Assembly (NCBI RefSeq): GCF_001625565.1
Contig: NZ_AUXS01000018.1
Span: 1 to 64,000 of the forward strand
DNA length: 64,000 nt
Reading direction: 5' to 3'
Source: Pseudoalteromonas luteoviolacea NCIMB 1944
Lineage (GTDB): Bacteria; Pseudomonadota; Gammaproteobacteria; Enterobacterales; Alteromonadaceae
The notes under the pieces were generated by a model, which searched no databases, was not told the DNA's origin, and worked only from the letters and a program-made list of their open reading frames with translations. Position 1 is the first letter of the stretch, and every line of letters starts with the position of its first letter. The translations under genes and the position numbers were made by a program. Below are positions 37,138 to 46,860 of the stretch, piece by piece.

Positions 37138-37542
37138 ATGACCAAACGTTCTGATTGCCCTATTTCTAATGTTCTTGACCATGTGGGAGACAAGTGGAGT
37201 TTGTTGATCATTAGAGACCTTATGTTTTTCGGCAAACACAGCTACTCAGAGCTACAAAATTCTGATGAAAAAATGGCGACAAATATTCTCTCAAGTCGGC
37301 TAGAAAAATTAGAAAAAGAGGGGCTGATACATAAGCAGAAAGATGAACAAGACAAAAGAAAAAAAGTATATCGGCTAACCGAAGCTGGGGTTGATATGCT
37401 GCCTATCATGCTAGAAATGATTATGTGGAGTGCCAAACATGCACCTGAAACAAATATCCCCAACCAGTTGGTGTCACGAGTTCACACTGACAGAGCAGGC
37501 CTAATTCAAGAGTTAACTGAACAGATCCACCAGCAGCCATAG
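37138..37542 (+). CDS. HxlR family transcriptional regulator
   Basis: 134 residues from ATG 37138, supported by AAAGAGA just upstream; ATG 37108 in the same frame lacks a site and sits on the operator repeat but cannot be excluded. RSDCPISNVLDHVGDKWSLLIIRDL and the winged helix LQNSDEKMATNILSSRLEKLEKEGLI are the HxlR signature, including the conserved Cys that in related proteins (HypR, QorR) senses electrophiles or oxidants. Probably controls the divergent SnoaL-like gene. Confidence 0.9.
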   Translation: MTKRSDCPISNVLDHVGDKWSLLIIRDLMFFGKHSYSELQNSDEKMATNILSSRLEKLEKEGLIHKQKDEQDKRKKVYRLTEAGVDMLPIMLEMIMWSAKHAPETNIPNQLVSRVHTDRAGLIQELTEQIHQQP

Positions 37543-37559
37543 GCTGCAAGTGTTGAAAA

Positions 37560-38618
37560 CTAAAAAGTGAGGCGCTCCACAATAGCGGACGTCCCCGTCG
37601 CACCTGCTTTGATAGCGCCGCCAAGCAAGTATATTTGATTACCTAGGCTCACCGCTCCCAAACCATGACGTGTCGATGTCATAGTTAGCGACTCTGTAGC
37701 CCAGCGCTGTGTGGCCGGATCATATCGGAAGATCTGGTCAAATGTGCGGGTTTTCATTTCTCGCTTTCCCTGGCCGTTTTTGACATAGGTGTACTCTTCA
37801 CCACCAAAAACATAAATCTGACCATTAATTACAGCGCTCGCCAATCCTGCACTTGGCTGTGGCATGGGCGCTAAACTCTGCCAGCGGTCTTCCTTAGGAT
37901 CGTATCGCCAAAGATTGTCGAGATTTTTAAAATCGAGAGAGTTTATTCTTCCCCCCATCACATACCACTGCTCATTTATGACTACAGACGTAGCCGAATT
38001 ACTGGCAATTGGTAACGGCGCAGCACGAGACCAGTGCCCCTTTTTTAACACCCAATGCGCATCGGTATCAGTCAATTTACCGTCCACCATAGTGCGCCCT
38101 CCAGCAACATGGATCTGGCCGTTAAGCGCCCCATACACGGATTCACCCATGGGGATTGGTAGTTCGGGGCCGACTTGCCAAGCTTCGCCTTCGTCCCGCA
38201 TAACATAAACAGATGACTTCACTTGCCATGCATTAGCTTTGGTGGCATCAAACCCGCCAATGGCATATAGCTCATCGCCGCTGGATATCAACCCTAGATG
38301 ATGTCGTGATTGAGGCAACAACGGGCCGCTCAGCCACGCTTGACGCGCATCGTCAAACACATAGGTATTATTCGAAGCGGCTAGGTGTGCCAAAGTAGCC
38401 ATGTTAGAGGAAGTCTGTTCAAAAGCCCCTGCAACATAAATTTTTCCTTTAAACACTGCTGGGTAAACTTCCTGTAATGGTGTTGGCAACATTTTCCCTA
38501 ACTGCCATTTAAGCATCGCTTGCGCTTGAGGGCTGCCATCTGATAAGTCGGTGGCACACCCTTGCAGTATGAAGGTGACGACCAACGCTATGAGTGTAGA
38601 ATGTACTTTATTTTTCAT
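37560..38618 (-). CDS. Kelch-repeat lipoprotein
   Basis: 352 residues from ATG 38618 (GTG 38624 is an alternative). A lipoprotein signal with lipobox LQGC (residues 18-21) is followed by Kelch-type propeller blades, recognisable by doubled Gly motifs and spaced aromatic residues: KIYVAGAFEQ, ELYAIGGFDA, QIHVAGGRTM, QWYVMGGRIN, QIYVFGGEEY, QIYLLGGAIK. Six blades are readable. Related to the NanM/kelch proteins of bacterial periplasm but without enough identity to call a mutarotase. Outer- or inner-leaflet anchored; binding role likely. Confidence 0.87.
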   Translation of the reverse strand: MKNKVHSTLIALVVTFILQGCATDLSDGSPQAQAMLKWQLGKMLPTPLQEVYPAVFKGKIYVAGAFEQTSSNMATLAHLAASNNTYVFDDARQAWLSGPLLPQSRHHLGLISSGDELYAIGGFDATKANAWQVKSSVYVMRDEGEAWQVGPELPIPMGESVYGALNGQIHVAGGRTMVDGKLTDTDAHWVLKKGHWSRAAPLPIASNSATSVVINEQWYVMGGRINSLDFKNLDNLWRYDPKEDRWQSLAPMPQPSAGLASAVINGQIYVFGGEEYTYVKNGQGKREMKTRTFDQIFRYDPATQRWATESLTMTSTRHGLGAVSLGNQIYLLGGAIKAGATGTSAIVERLTF

Positions 38619-38875
38619 GGGCACATTTTGAGTAAAAACAGGTCATGAAATTAAAGCATGGTGGCTTTGGGTTAGCTGTGACTTTTTTCTTAAATCAAAA
38701 TATATAAATAATAATCATATAGATATAAAACAATATAGTACACAAAGTAGATTATTATGCCGCCTATGCCCCTGCGCAAAAGGTAATTGGAACCATCCCA
38801 GTCAGCCTATCGATCATCAAACGCTTAAACGACAATAACACGGTTTATTATTTGACTATTCCAACAGCCGTTGCT

Positions 38876-39262
38876 TTATCGCCGACATACACCACTATCG
38901 CACCTCGATTTACCCGTCAATAAGTAGGAAATTCGATAGCGATTACTGGCAAAAGCCAAATACAATTTATCAGCAAGGGGCTTAACCACAGGCCAGCGTA
39001 AAGGGGCGTACATCCACCCCATACCAACTAGGCGCCATGCATGGTATGTCACATCTAACCCAAGCAACAAATTGCCGTTCATATCCAAGGCGTGCAAAAT
39101 TGAATTCGCTTTGTTTGGATCGATGTCCGGATAACGCTCAAATTCTTCGCTATAAATATCCACAATTAAAATACGATTCGATTTATCTCGTTTAGTCAAA
39201 GCCGCCATTTCCTTAACACACAGAGGGCAGGTTCCATCGTAGAAGATTGTCAGTTCTTGCAT
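38876..39262 (-). CDS. Thiol-disulfide oxidoreductase-like DCC family protein (DUF393)
   Basis: 128 residues, ATG with no strong site. FYDGTCPLCVKEMAAL at the N-terminus carries the DCC-family CxxC. LHALDMNGNLLLGLDVTYHAWRLVGMGWMYAPLRWPVVKPLADKLY is the remainder of the family signature. The thioredoxin-like fold suggests thiol chemistry; no experimental function is established for the family. Single gene. Confidence 0.88.
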   Translation of the reverse strand: MQELTIFYDGTCPLCVKEMAALTKRDKSNRILIVDIYSEEFERYPDIDPNKANSILHALDMNGNLLLGLDVTYHAWRLVGMGWMYAPLRWPVVKPLADKLYLAFASNRYRISYLLTGKSRCDSGVCRR

Positions 39263-39476
39263 CTTTTATACTCTGATATTTTTTAAATTGTTACGCCACT
39301 TAAGACTTGCTAGATCACAAAACACAATATCACTCTTTTAAATTTATTGAAGTTCTTTGCTCACATTTTATTAAGGATGCACAGCCAAATTAAAAAATAT
39401 CAAAAAGTTTTGACCCATCGTCGTCTTTTTTTCTCTTTGCCCGTCTTACGTGTGTAATTAATTTTAGGAGGCGTAG

Positions 39477-40220
39477 ATGAAATACCTAGAGACCCAAACA
39501 TTTAACTTGCAAACACCTGAAACACAACCCAGTCTTCATAGTCCAAGGGTATTGATGTTGTACGGCTCACTAAGGGCTAATTCAATCAGTAAGAAAGCAG
39601 CGATTGAAGCGGGCAATATACTTACCTACATGGGTGCAGATGTGAAATTTTTTAACCCCGAGGGTTTGCCTTTATTTGACAATGGTGACAGCGCACAACA
39701 CCCTAAAGTAAAAGAACTCAGAGACTTAGTGAACTGGTCTGAGGCACAAGTATGGACATCTCCCGAGCTGCATGGAAATATGTCCGCTGTGCTAAAAAAC
39801 CAAATTGACTGGATCCCACTGTCCATGGGGGCGGTGAGACCTACACAGGGTAAAGTACTCGCGGTCATGCAAGTGAGTGGCGGTTCACAAAGCTTTAACG
39901 CGGTCAATAATATGCGTATTTTAGGACGTTGGATGCGTATGCTCACAATTCCGAACCAATCGTCCATTGCCAAAGCTTACAATGAATTCAATGAAGACGG
40001 CTCTATGAAAGCGAGTGGTTTTCGAGATAGAGTGGTCGATGTTATGGAAGAGCTTATGCGCTTTACTTTTCTCACTAGAGACAACAAACCGTTTTTCGTC
40101 GATCGCTACAGTGAACGAAAGGATCAACAACAGCAACAAGCTGCACTGACCACTGCGTTGGCTGACATAGTTGAATCTGAACCGTCTTCGCCTCGAACAC
40201 AAAAGGCATCGTGCTGCTAA
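39477..40220 (+). CDS. arsH: ArsH-type NADPH-dependent FMN reductase
   Basis: 247 residues; AGGAGG precedes the [24 protein letters not shown] is the FMN phosphate-binding loop, and [52 protein letters not shown] is the ArsH signature. The enzyme is a flavin-dependent reductase that oxidises trivalent organoarsenicals or reduces quinones and other substrates. No arsR, arsB or arsC is in the window; it is a stand-alone copy 46 bases upstream of sigZ. The C-terminus ends in two Cys (KASCC), which may bind metal or arsenic. Confidence 0.9.
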   Translation: MKYLETQTFNLQTPETQPSLHSPRVLMLYGSLRANSISKKAAIEAGNILTYMGADVKFFNPEGLPLFDNGDSAQHPKVKELRDLVNWSEAQVWTSPELHGNMSAVLKNQIDWIPLSMGAVRPTQGKVLAVMQVSGGSQSFNAVNNMRILGRWMRMLTIPNQSSIAKAYNEFNEDGSMKASGFRDRVVDVMEELMRFTFLTRDNKPFFVDRYSERKDQQQQQAALTTALADIVESEPSSPRTQKASCC

Positions 40221-40266
40221 GCTAGTATAACTGCAGTCATTGACTGCAGTTAATATGAGGATAACT

Positions 40267-40842
40267 ATGACCACAGAGCAAATTTGGAATGAATATAGAA
40301 GTAGCTTGAAAGCTTTTCTTCACAGCAAAGTCGCTAACCCAGCGGACGTAGACGACTTACTTCAAGACGTGCTTCTAAAAACACACTTGGCGATGAACAG
40401 CTTAAACAAGCCAAGCAGTATCAAAGCTTGGTTATTTCAAATAGCGCATCATACCGTCATCGATTACTACCGAAAAAATGGCTTGGCGAAACAAATTGAG
40501 TCACAGCCTCTGTGGTATGAATCTGAGCAGCGCAATGTAAAAATTGAACTGGCCAAATGCATCAAACCTTTTATTCAAGCCTTGCCTGAAAAAAGCGCTC
40601 ACTTGCTAGATGAAGTGGAGTTGGAAGGTAAATCGCAAAAGCAGCTTGCGCAAGAGTTAGAACTCAGTTACTCAACACTCAAGTCACAGGTTCAAAAAGC
40701 GCGTACCGAATTGCACAGTGTCTTTCACGCCTGTTGTGAATATGAACTCGACAAAAATGGCAACTTAATTGAGTATCACCCCAAAGCAGATTTTGATGCC
40801 AAAAACATATCGACATCCAAATGCGGCAAAAAAGCTTGCTAG
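40267..40842 (+). CDS. sigZ: RNA polymerase sigma factor SigZ
   Basis: 191 residues from ATG 40267, with TGAGGA directly upstream. Sigma-70 region 2 is IWNEYRSSLKAFLHSKVANPADVDDLLQDVLLKTH, and region 4 is GKSQKQLAQELELSYSTLKSQVQKARTEL. The C-terminal CCEYELDKNGNLIEY is characteristic of SigZ. ECF-type factors usually respond to stress, but no anti-sigma gene is present. Located directly after arsH; possibly redox- or metal-responsive because of the C-terminal Cys residues. Confidence 0.87.
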   Translation: MTTEQIWNEYRSSLKAFLHSKVANPADVDDLLQDVLLKTHLAMNSLNKPSSIKAWLFQIAHHTVIDYYRKNGLAKQIESQPLWYESEQRNVKIELAKCIKPFIQALPEKSAHLLDEVELEGKSQKQLAQELELSYSTLKSQVQKARTELHSVFHACCEYELDKNGNLIEYHPKADFDAKNISTSKCGKKAC

Positions 40843-40888
40843 ACCCTCTGGGCAGTTAGGCAGATAAAGCTAATTCCCAAAGCGGATT

Positions 40889-41062
40889 TTAAGGAACGGA
40901 CTTCTTGGCCTTTTTAGGGAATAATCGAAGCCAAAATGCCGCCTCAAAAACAACCCCTAAAATGACAAATGCGAACACCCCATTTGCGTTGCCATAGCTA
41001 TAAGCACTCAGTGCAGCAACCAATAATATAAAAGCGATCAGTAGTCGGTATGCTAATTTCAT
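40889..41062 (-). CDS. Small membrane protein (57 residues)
   Basis: An ORF of 57 codons reading MKLAYRLLIAFILLVAALS..., with GTGAGGAT as a good ribosome binding site immediately before ATG 41062. It has two hydrophobic helices joined by YSYGNANG and ends with a basic tail (LFPKKAKKSVP). It explains an otherwise empty stretch between sigZ and the amidase. Unknown function; the composition and site make it credible as a real gene. Confidence 0.6.
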   Translation of the reverse strand: MKLAYRLLIAFILLVAALSAYSYGNANGVFAFVILGVVFEAAFWLRLFPKKAKKSVP

Positions 41063-41130
41063 ATATCCTCACCTATCACGTGTTTAATCCATCATATTAA
41101 AGAAAATACTACAAAATATATCACTGTGTA

Positions 41131-42480
41131 TCAATGCGCTGATTTTGGGATCGTCAAAATTTGGCCAACTCTAATTACGTTAGAGCTCAATCCATTTGCC
41201 CTCTTTAAGTTTGATAAAGAGACCTGATACCGCTGTGCGATTAACGACAGAGACTCGCCACGACTCACTTTGTGAGAGCGCGCACTATTAGCTGCAATCA
41301 AAGTGCCCTTTGGCGGGTAACGATTAAAATAGTTTTCAATCGCGCGAGTAATCGACTTGGCCAGTTTTTGCTGATGAGCAGGGTCATTTAAGTTTTTTTC
41401 GTCTTTAGGGTTAGAAATAAACCCTGTTTCGATTAAAACTGACGGAATATCGGGGGCGGTCAATACTGCCAGACTTAACCCTACAGGTTTGCGTTTATGC
41501 AACTTAGTAACCTTTTTCATTTCTTTGAGCACAAACGTTGCGAACTCATAGCTACTTTTTGTCGTAAACTCTTTCGTCATATCAGCCAAAATAACGGCTA
41601 AGTTATCATCTTGAGTATTTTTAATCGTTTCACCGGCCCCCCCAAGCAATTGAGACTCTTTTTCTCGATTTGCAATCACTTTAGTAAACTCAGAGTTGGC
41701 TCTTCGGGCTGATTGCACCAAAACAGAAGCGCCATTTGGCTGTGCGGAGGTGAATGCATCAGCATGAATTGATATCAGCAGATCAGCCCGGTTTTGACGC
41801 GCCATCCGAGGCTTTTTATCGTGGCGTACAAAATAATCTCCAGTCCTTATTAACACGGCTTTAATACCTTGCTTTTTATTAAGCAAAGCTGCGAGTTTTT
41901 TGGCAATTGCCAATGTGACGTGCTTTTCATAGCTTCCGCTGTATCCAATTGATCCTGGATCATCTCCGCCATGCCCCGCCACTATGGCAATAACAACATC
42001 TCTATTTTCTTCTGGTTGTTTTGGTTTTATAACTCTTTTTGGTTTTTTAGGGTCATGTAATTCAACAACAAGACGGTGACCATATTGTCCTGTAGGAGCG
42101 AGGGGGAAAACCACCAATTTAAAGGTGCTTTCTAACTCCAATACAATACGCTTGGTGTGCTTGTTTTTAGGGCTGCTTGTACGGATTTTTTTTATTCGTT
42201 GATCATTCTTTAGCAGCTTTTTAAAGTTAACTTGCGAGTCACTATCACTAAAGTCGATCACTAATCTGTTTGGTGATTTTAAACTAAAGTACTTGTAATC
42301 AGGCTTTTCTTTTAAGTCAAAAACGACTCTAGTACTTTCTGGTGCGGACCACAGTCGTACACCTTCGATGCTATTTGCGGCATAAACACCCACACTAAAG
42401 AACAAACCGACAATGTACGTAAGTAATGCAACATACCTAGCAGTAAATTTGATTGACACAAAATAAGCTTTCAACTTCAT
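41131..42480 (-). CDS. N-acetylmuramoyl-L-alanine amidase (AMIN - Amidase_3 - LysM)
   Basis: 449 residues with a signal peptide. Residues about 40-140 form an AMIN domain (IEGVRLWSAPESTRVVFDL) that targets the septum. The Amidase_3 catalytic domain supplies zinc ligands and catalysis: His in VAGHGGDDPG, Glu in SYEKHV, His in SIHADAFT and the catalytic Glu in LIETGFISN. A C-terminal LysM (HKVSRGESLSLIAQRYQVSLSNLKRAN) binds peptidoglycan. Same architecture as AmiB of E. coli. It cleaves the amide between MurNAc and the peptide stem. The gene is not beside mutL/tsaE, unlike the usual amiB, so it may be a second paralogue. Confidence 0.93.
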   Translation of the reverse strand: MKLKAYFVSIKFTARYVALLTYIVGLFFSVGVYAANSIEGVRLWSAPESTRVVFDLKEKPDYKYFSLKSPNRLVIDFSDSDSQVNFKKLLKNDQRIKKIRTSSPKNKHTKRIVLELESTFKLVVFPLAPTGQYGHRLVVELHDPKKPKRVIKPKQPEENRDVVIAIVAGHGGDDPGSIGYSGSYEKHVTLAIAKKLAALLNKKQGIKAVLIRTGDYFVRHDKKPRMARQNRADLLISIHADAFTSAQPNGASVLVQSARRANSEFTKVIANREKESQLLGGAGETIKNTQDDNLAVILADMTKEFTTKSSYEFATFVLKEMKKVTKLHKRKPVGLSLAVLTAPDIPSVLIETGFISNPKDEKNLNDPAHQQKLAKSITRAIENYFNRYPPKGTLIAANSARSHKVSRGESLSLIAQRYQVSLSNLKRANGLSSNVIRVGQILTIPKSAH

Positions 42481-42957
42481 CCCTTAGGTAAAAAAACCGA
42501 AGAAATCACATCTATGTCTTTAATATAGAGTATATGCAATCAAAAATAACGCAGATGAGATGAAAAATCCATTATATTACAATAATACCGAAGTGAAATT
42601 ATATCTGCTCAGCTAAACTCAGCTTGCAAAATCGAGTTATCAGCCAATGCTCTTCTAGCTGATTAATGGTAATTTAGCATATCTCGACTTTAACAATACA
42701 CTCTCACCATTTTTTAGTTGAGAAGCATTCCGCTACTGCGCTCTCACAGTCTTCTAAACTAGTATACATATACAATCTGACTACCAATTCACCAGCAAAG
42801 TAGTCAATTGGAAAATAAAGAAGTCGCATGTTCGAGCTCGGAAAATTGCCACGTTCTCTACTCGTTAGTAGCAATATACTAAGTGAGGTAGCAAAATAAG
42901 CTATTATATTTATCGAAAGGTGGCTATTTTATAAGGCATCAAATGACAGAGTTAAAG
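42481..42957. other. Intergenic region, nothing supported
   Basis: 477 AT-rich bases between the amidase start and the methyltransferase end, on a minus-strand stretch. No ORF longer than a few dozen codons is credible, and no tRNA or clear terminator. A weak ATCAGC/GCTGAT stem lies at 42639-42663. It should contain the amidase promoter near 42500-42560. Confidence 0.35.
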
Positions 42958-43668
42958 TTATGACGCCTTCTCAAATAAATAAAAGCCATACCCCAAGGTT
43001 TCTCTTCCCCACCTAAGATACGCATCCATCCAAGTATTTAACTGTTCAATCTTTGCTTTGATACTTACATCATTTGGACAAGACTTAAGAGCTGCTTGCG
43101 CTTGCATTACTCGGCCCCACTCAAAATTGTCCCACTCCTCCATACTGCAAGTCGTCGCATACAAAGCTTGTAAACCATGCGCTTGTGCCGTTTTTATGGT
43201 ATCAAGATGCGATTGATAGAAATTTTCAGGCACGCCCAAAAAGTTTAGATAGGCTTCATCTGGTCGCTGCATCCAAAAACACTCACCCAACAGCAATCTT
43301 CCACTTGGTTTTATAAACCGAGCCATTGTACTGAGTGCATCGGAATCATTACCAAAGGCGTGGGAGGCTCCGTTACATACAAGTAAATCATAATTACAAT
43401 CTGAACTCTCCAAGTTTGTAATGTCTTCACACACAAACTGAAACCTTTGAGTATTGAAGCGACCTGTTGCAAAGTCATTCGCCTGTTGGATCAACGCAGC
43501 ATCTATATCTACACCGACAACACAGCTTTCATATGTTTCGAGGATCTTATGTAAAAATCGACCATTGCCACATCCTATCTCCAAAACTCTTGAGCCTTTT
43601 GGTAATTGCAATAACGATATTAATTTATTTTCTTTGGTACTTCCAAGTGGGCTATTATACTCCATCAA
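42958..43668 (-). CDS. Class I SAM-dependent methyltransferase
   Basis: 236 residues. Motif I is VLEIGCGNGRFLHKIL, followed by VVGVDIDAALIQQAN (motif II Asp) and FVCEDITNLESSDCNYDLLVCNGASHAFG. The fold is intact. The substrate is not evident; the WMQRPDEAYLNFLGVPENFYQSH segment resembles small-molecule methyltransferases of the UbiE/UbiG-like group. Single gene with room on both sides. Confidence 0.88.
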   Translation of the reverse strand: MMEYNSPLGSTKENKLISLLQLPKGSRVLEIGCGNGRFLHKILETYESCVVGVDIDAALIQQANDFATGRFNTQRFQFVCEDITNLESSDCNYDLLVCNGASHAFGNDSDALSTMARFIKPSGRLLLGECFWMQRPDEAYLNFLGVPENFYQSHLDTIKTAQAHGLQALYATTCSMEEWDNFEWGRVMQAQAALKSCPNDVSIKAKIEQLNTWMDAYLRWGRETLGYGFYLFEKAS

Positions 43669-43807
43669 AAAATCCTTTTATAAATACAAACTAAATATAA
43701 CAGCCATGCGCAAATTAAATACTGTACCTTTGGTTCAATCGAGTCTATCCGTGATTGAGATATAAGCTCAGTTTTGAGCTCAAAGTTGTAGCCGGCTTAT
43801 GCGATTG

Positions 43808-44107
43808 TTATGGGTGTGCTGCTGCGCCGCCATACTTTTTTGCAAGATAGTTAATTATCTCTATGGGATCTGTTATGGCCTCACCATCTGGGAGCACCAA
43901 TACTGGTAGCCACTGTTTATCTTCACCTAATAACTCAACGAGCATCTTTCGAGGCTTTGGGAAATCAAGGCGATGCAAGTCTACTTTCGACTCCCAATGT
44001 TTATTCACCAGTAAGGCCCCTTCTATCATGGCGCAGTGAGAACATATCCATGATTTGTTCGGCCCATCTTCAAATGGCATCTTTAATACAAAAAGTTTTG
44101 GCTTCAT
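43808..44107 (-). CDS. DUF3088 family protein (glutaredoxin-like)
   Basis: 99 residues. The phrases MPFEDGPNKSWICSHCAMIEGAL, LDFPKPRKMLVELLGEDKQWLPVLVLPDG and ITDPIEIINYLAKKYGG match the DUF3088 family as I recall it, a small thioredoxin/GST-N-terminal-like fold with a CxxC (CSHC). Cytosolic thiol chemistry is likely but no function is established. Single gene. Confidence 0.75.
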   Translation of the reverse strand: MKPKLFVLKMPFEDGPNKSWICSHCAMIEGALLVNKHWESKVDLHRLDFPKPRKMLVELLGEDKQWLPVLVLPDGEAITDPIEIINYLAKKYGGAAAHP

Positions 44108-44323
44108 TACATACTTCCTAGCTTAGATCATGACACTAAGAAGATTATAACAAAATCATAAAACACTTAAAATAAGAAAGAAACAGCCAATTATTTTATT
44201 CCAACAATAGAAAAACCTAGAACATAAACCGCGTTAAATTGAAGTAAAATTAAAAGCTTTCCTTTTATTCCATTGAGGAGTAGTGAAAAAATCTGCAACC
44301 TCACTTTAAATATAATTTACTAT

Positions 44324-46579
44324 TCACCTAACTATTGGCACTTTAATATAACTAGAATTATGCCAATAAACTTTTAAAGGTTCTTTTGCATCACTAATAT
44401 TTTCGTCACTAACGTTTTTTCCTGTTCCATAGTTTATTTGAGCATAGGCGTTTTTATTGATATCAAGAGTCACCAATAATCGACTTCCTCTACTAAGCAT
44501 TCGACTTGTCATCCCTGTGCGTGTAAATGGCAGAGTTTCAACTTTACCTGATTCTAGTAATATTCTTTTCGTCATGTCTTTTGCGTAACTTGCGCGGCCC
44601 AAGTAGTAAGACAAGTGAAACAGCCGCCCATCGGGCATAACCTCATATAAAGTAACCCCAAAGTCCATGTCTCGCTTATTAATGGTGGCATCTATTTTGC
44701 CAAAAAAAGTTCCTGATACTTCAATAGGTTGCTCAAAAGGTTCACTCATAAATACATAGCCCGTGGTCATTTCAGGCTTTTTGTCTACGATTGGATACGG
44801 ATAATAGTCATTATTTATCGTGGTACGATCCGCATAGTCTACTCGTTGCGTTAAATACGCAGGCTTTGAGGGTTTTTTCTGCGATAAAACATATTTGTTA
44901 CCTTCTTTTACCTCACTTAAGTAGAGTGTAAGCTCTTCATTGCTAACCTTTTTTAAAGACGGTGCATGTTTCCACTTATTGCTGCCCATTACTTGGTAGT
45001 TAACTCTATCTTTGAGTAATGCTGGTTTGTTTGCGCCACGAAATATGTGATCCATCCACTGATAAGTAATCTCTAACGTATCGAAATGCGCAATTGGGTC
45101 AATCGTATAATCTCGCAAAATTGCTTTCTTCGTTGCTCGTTGTGCACCAAAATGGTCATAAGGCCCAATCAAAAGGTAGTGCTGCGCTTGTGGATTATAT
45201 TTGTAATGATCATTCATATAATTTATTGAAGCACGCTGCCCATCATCAAAATAACCAGCAATACTAAATACAGGGATATTTACTTTGGCGAAATCTTGTT
45301 TATACGGGATCTGGCTTTGCCAATATTGATCAAAACTAGGATGTTCTAACCAACTCTGAAACCAAGGGTTAGGCTGGCCATCTACCTTATCAACCTCACG
45401 GAAAGAGCGACCACTTTGATACCATTTGTCATTTAACGATCGCCACCTGTCATTGTCGCGATAAACCACATGATCAAGCGTTTTATTATTGGTGGTGTAG
45501 AATGGCCAAGCGTAATTGACTAGCAAAAATATGTTATTTTCCATTGGTAAACTATTGCCTGGACTACCAGCTACATAGGGCACTATGGTCTTCAATGCCT
45601 TAGGCATATACTTGGCTGCTGCCCACTGTGTAAATCCGTCGTAGCTACCACCAAACATACCTACTTGGCCATCATTCCAAGACTGGGCACTGAGCCAATT
45701 AATCACCGCAGTAACGTCTCTACCTTCATACAAATATGGCACAATTTCCTCTGGGCTATGTGCTTTACCACGAGTATAGGAAACTGCCCCAATATAACCT
45801 CTTGCGGCCGACTCTCTTATAATAGAGATGTCCCACTTAGGCTTAACGTAAATCGTGTGACGAAGTAATGCTGGGATCGGCTTTTTTTTATCTTTCGGAC
45901 GATAATACATGGCAGCAATTTGAGCGCCTTCTGGTGTTTTGACAAGCAGTTTCTTGTCTATCACATATCGTGCGTTGTCGTCTTCGGCTATCAGTGTGTC
46001 AATTACCGGCTCCCAAAGTAATGTATTCTGATATTCTTGGTAAACCAGCACCAACTCCGAAGCATCATCTACAGAAATAAAGTCTTTGCCTTTATGTTTA
46101 TTCAGCTCACGGGTATATGCTGTTTCTGACTTATTTAAGTCACGAACAAAGCTATTAATTACCTTACTCGCACTTAAATCATCGAGGGTTTTAAACGAAG
46201 TCCGAAACTCCATTTTTAGCGCTTTAGCGAGGGAAAGATTGGTATCCGCATTCTTCTTTAGCGCTTTTATGGCCAATAAATAAGGGACTAGTTTGGTTTT
46301 GTTGTCATTGGTATCGGTTGATGCTTTCTCGACTAAACTCTGTATATCAGCTTTGCTCTCTAGCCCACTTTTAGATGCTAGTTTTAAAATAAAGTAAGAC
46401 GTTGCATCTAACTTTTGGATCTTATTGACTTTTAACAACCTCTCTGCAAGCGCCTCCATAGCTGCCTTTTGCGGTTTACCATCGTAAAAAATGTCACTTT
46501 TTAATTTTAACTCATGGCTTCGAGCCTCAAAGTTTATAATATTAAAGAAAAGAAATGCGAAAATAAAATAGACTTTCAT
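44324..46579 (-). CDS. CocE/NonD family hydrolase (X-Pro dipeptidyl-peptidase-like)
   Basis: 751 residues with a signal peptide. The alpha/beta-hydrolase core carries the nucleophile motif GMFGGSYDGFTQWAAA (Ser in GGSYDG), with a His in GPYDHFGAQRA and an Asp (AGYFDDGQRASI), typical of PF02129. The C-terminal half is the beta-sandwich PF08530 domain (EPFEQPIEVSGTFFG, RGSRLLVTLDINKNAY). Members hydrolyse esters and amides, for example cocaine esterase, glutaryl acylase or X-Pro peptides. About 200 residues at the N-terminus are an additional helical part. Periplasmic or secreted. The substrate is unknown. Confidence 0.88.
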   Translation of the reverse strand: MKVYFIFAFLFFNIINFEARSHELKLKSDIFYDGKPQKAAMEALAERLLKVNKIQKLDATSYFILKLASKSGLESKADIQSLVEKASTDTNDNKTKLVPYLLAIKALKKNADTNLSLAKALKMEFRTSFKTLDDLSASKVINSFVRDLNKSETAYTRELNKHKGKDFISVDDASELVLVYQEYQNTLLWEPVIDTLIAEDDNARYVIDKKLLVKTPEGAQIAAMYYRPKDKKKPIPALLRHTIYVKPKWDISIIRESAARGYIGAVSYTRGKAHSPEEIVPYLYEGRDVTAVINWLSAQSWNDGQVGMFGGSYDGFTQWAAAKYMPKALKTIVPYVAGSPGNSLPMENNIFLLVNYAWPFYTTNNKTLDHVVYRDNDRWRSLNDKWYQSGRSFREVDKVDGQPNPWFQSWLEHPSFDQYWQSQIPYKQDFAKVNIPVFSIAGYFDDGQRASINYMNDHYKYNPQAQHYLLIGPYDHFGAQRATKKAILRDYTIDPIAHFDTLEITYQWMDHIFRGANKPALLKDRVNYQVMGSNKWKHAPSLKKVSNEELTLYLSEVKEGNKYVLSQKKPSKPAYLTQRVDYADRTTINNDYYPYPIVDKKPEMTTGYVFMSEPFEQPIEVSGTFFGKIDATINKRDMDFGVTLYEVMPDGRLFHLSYYLGRASYAKDMTKRILLESGKVETLPFTRTGMTSRMLSRGSRLLVTLDINKNAYAQINYGTGKNVSDENISDAKEPLKVYWHNSSYIKVPIVR

Positions 46580-46860
46580 CTGCTAGAGCCAGTTGTTATT
46601 TTTATAAAAACTATACATAACAAGTAAAATAAAGCCACCAAAAAACAATAATGGTGTAAGTTTATTAATAACTTAATTTTCCTAGCTAAAAGCCACTGAC
46701 TTATTTAAAAATTTAGAGAGAGAATTAAATAACGATTCAAGTCATTCCCCTTGGCTACTTACATCAATCATTGAACTGACAAACAGCGAACTTCAACCAA
46801 AGTACTCCAGCCAACCGACACCCAGCCAATTACAAACCTTGCTTTAAATCCGAACAATCT

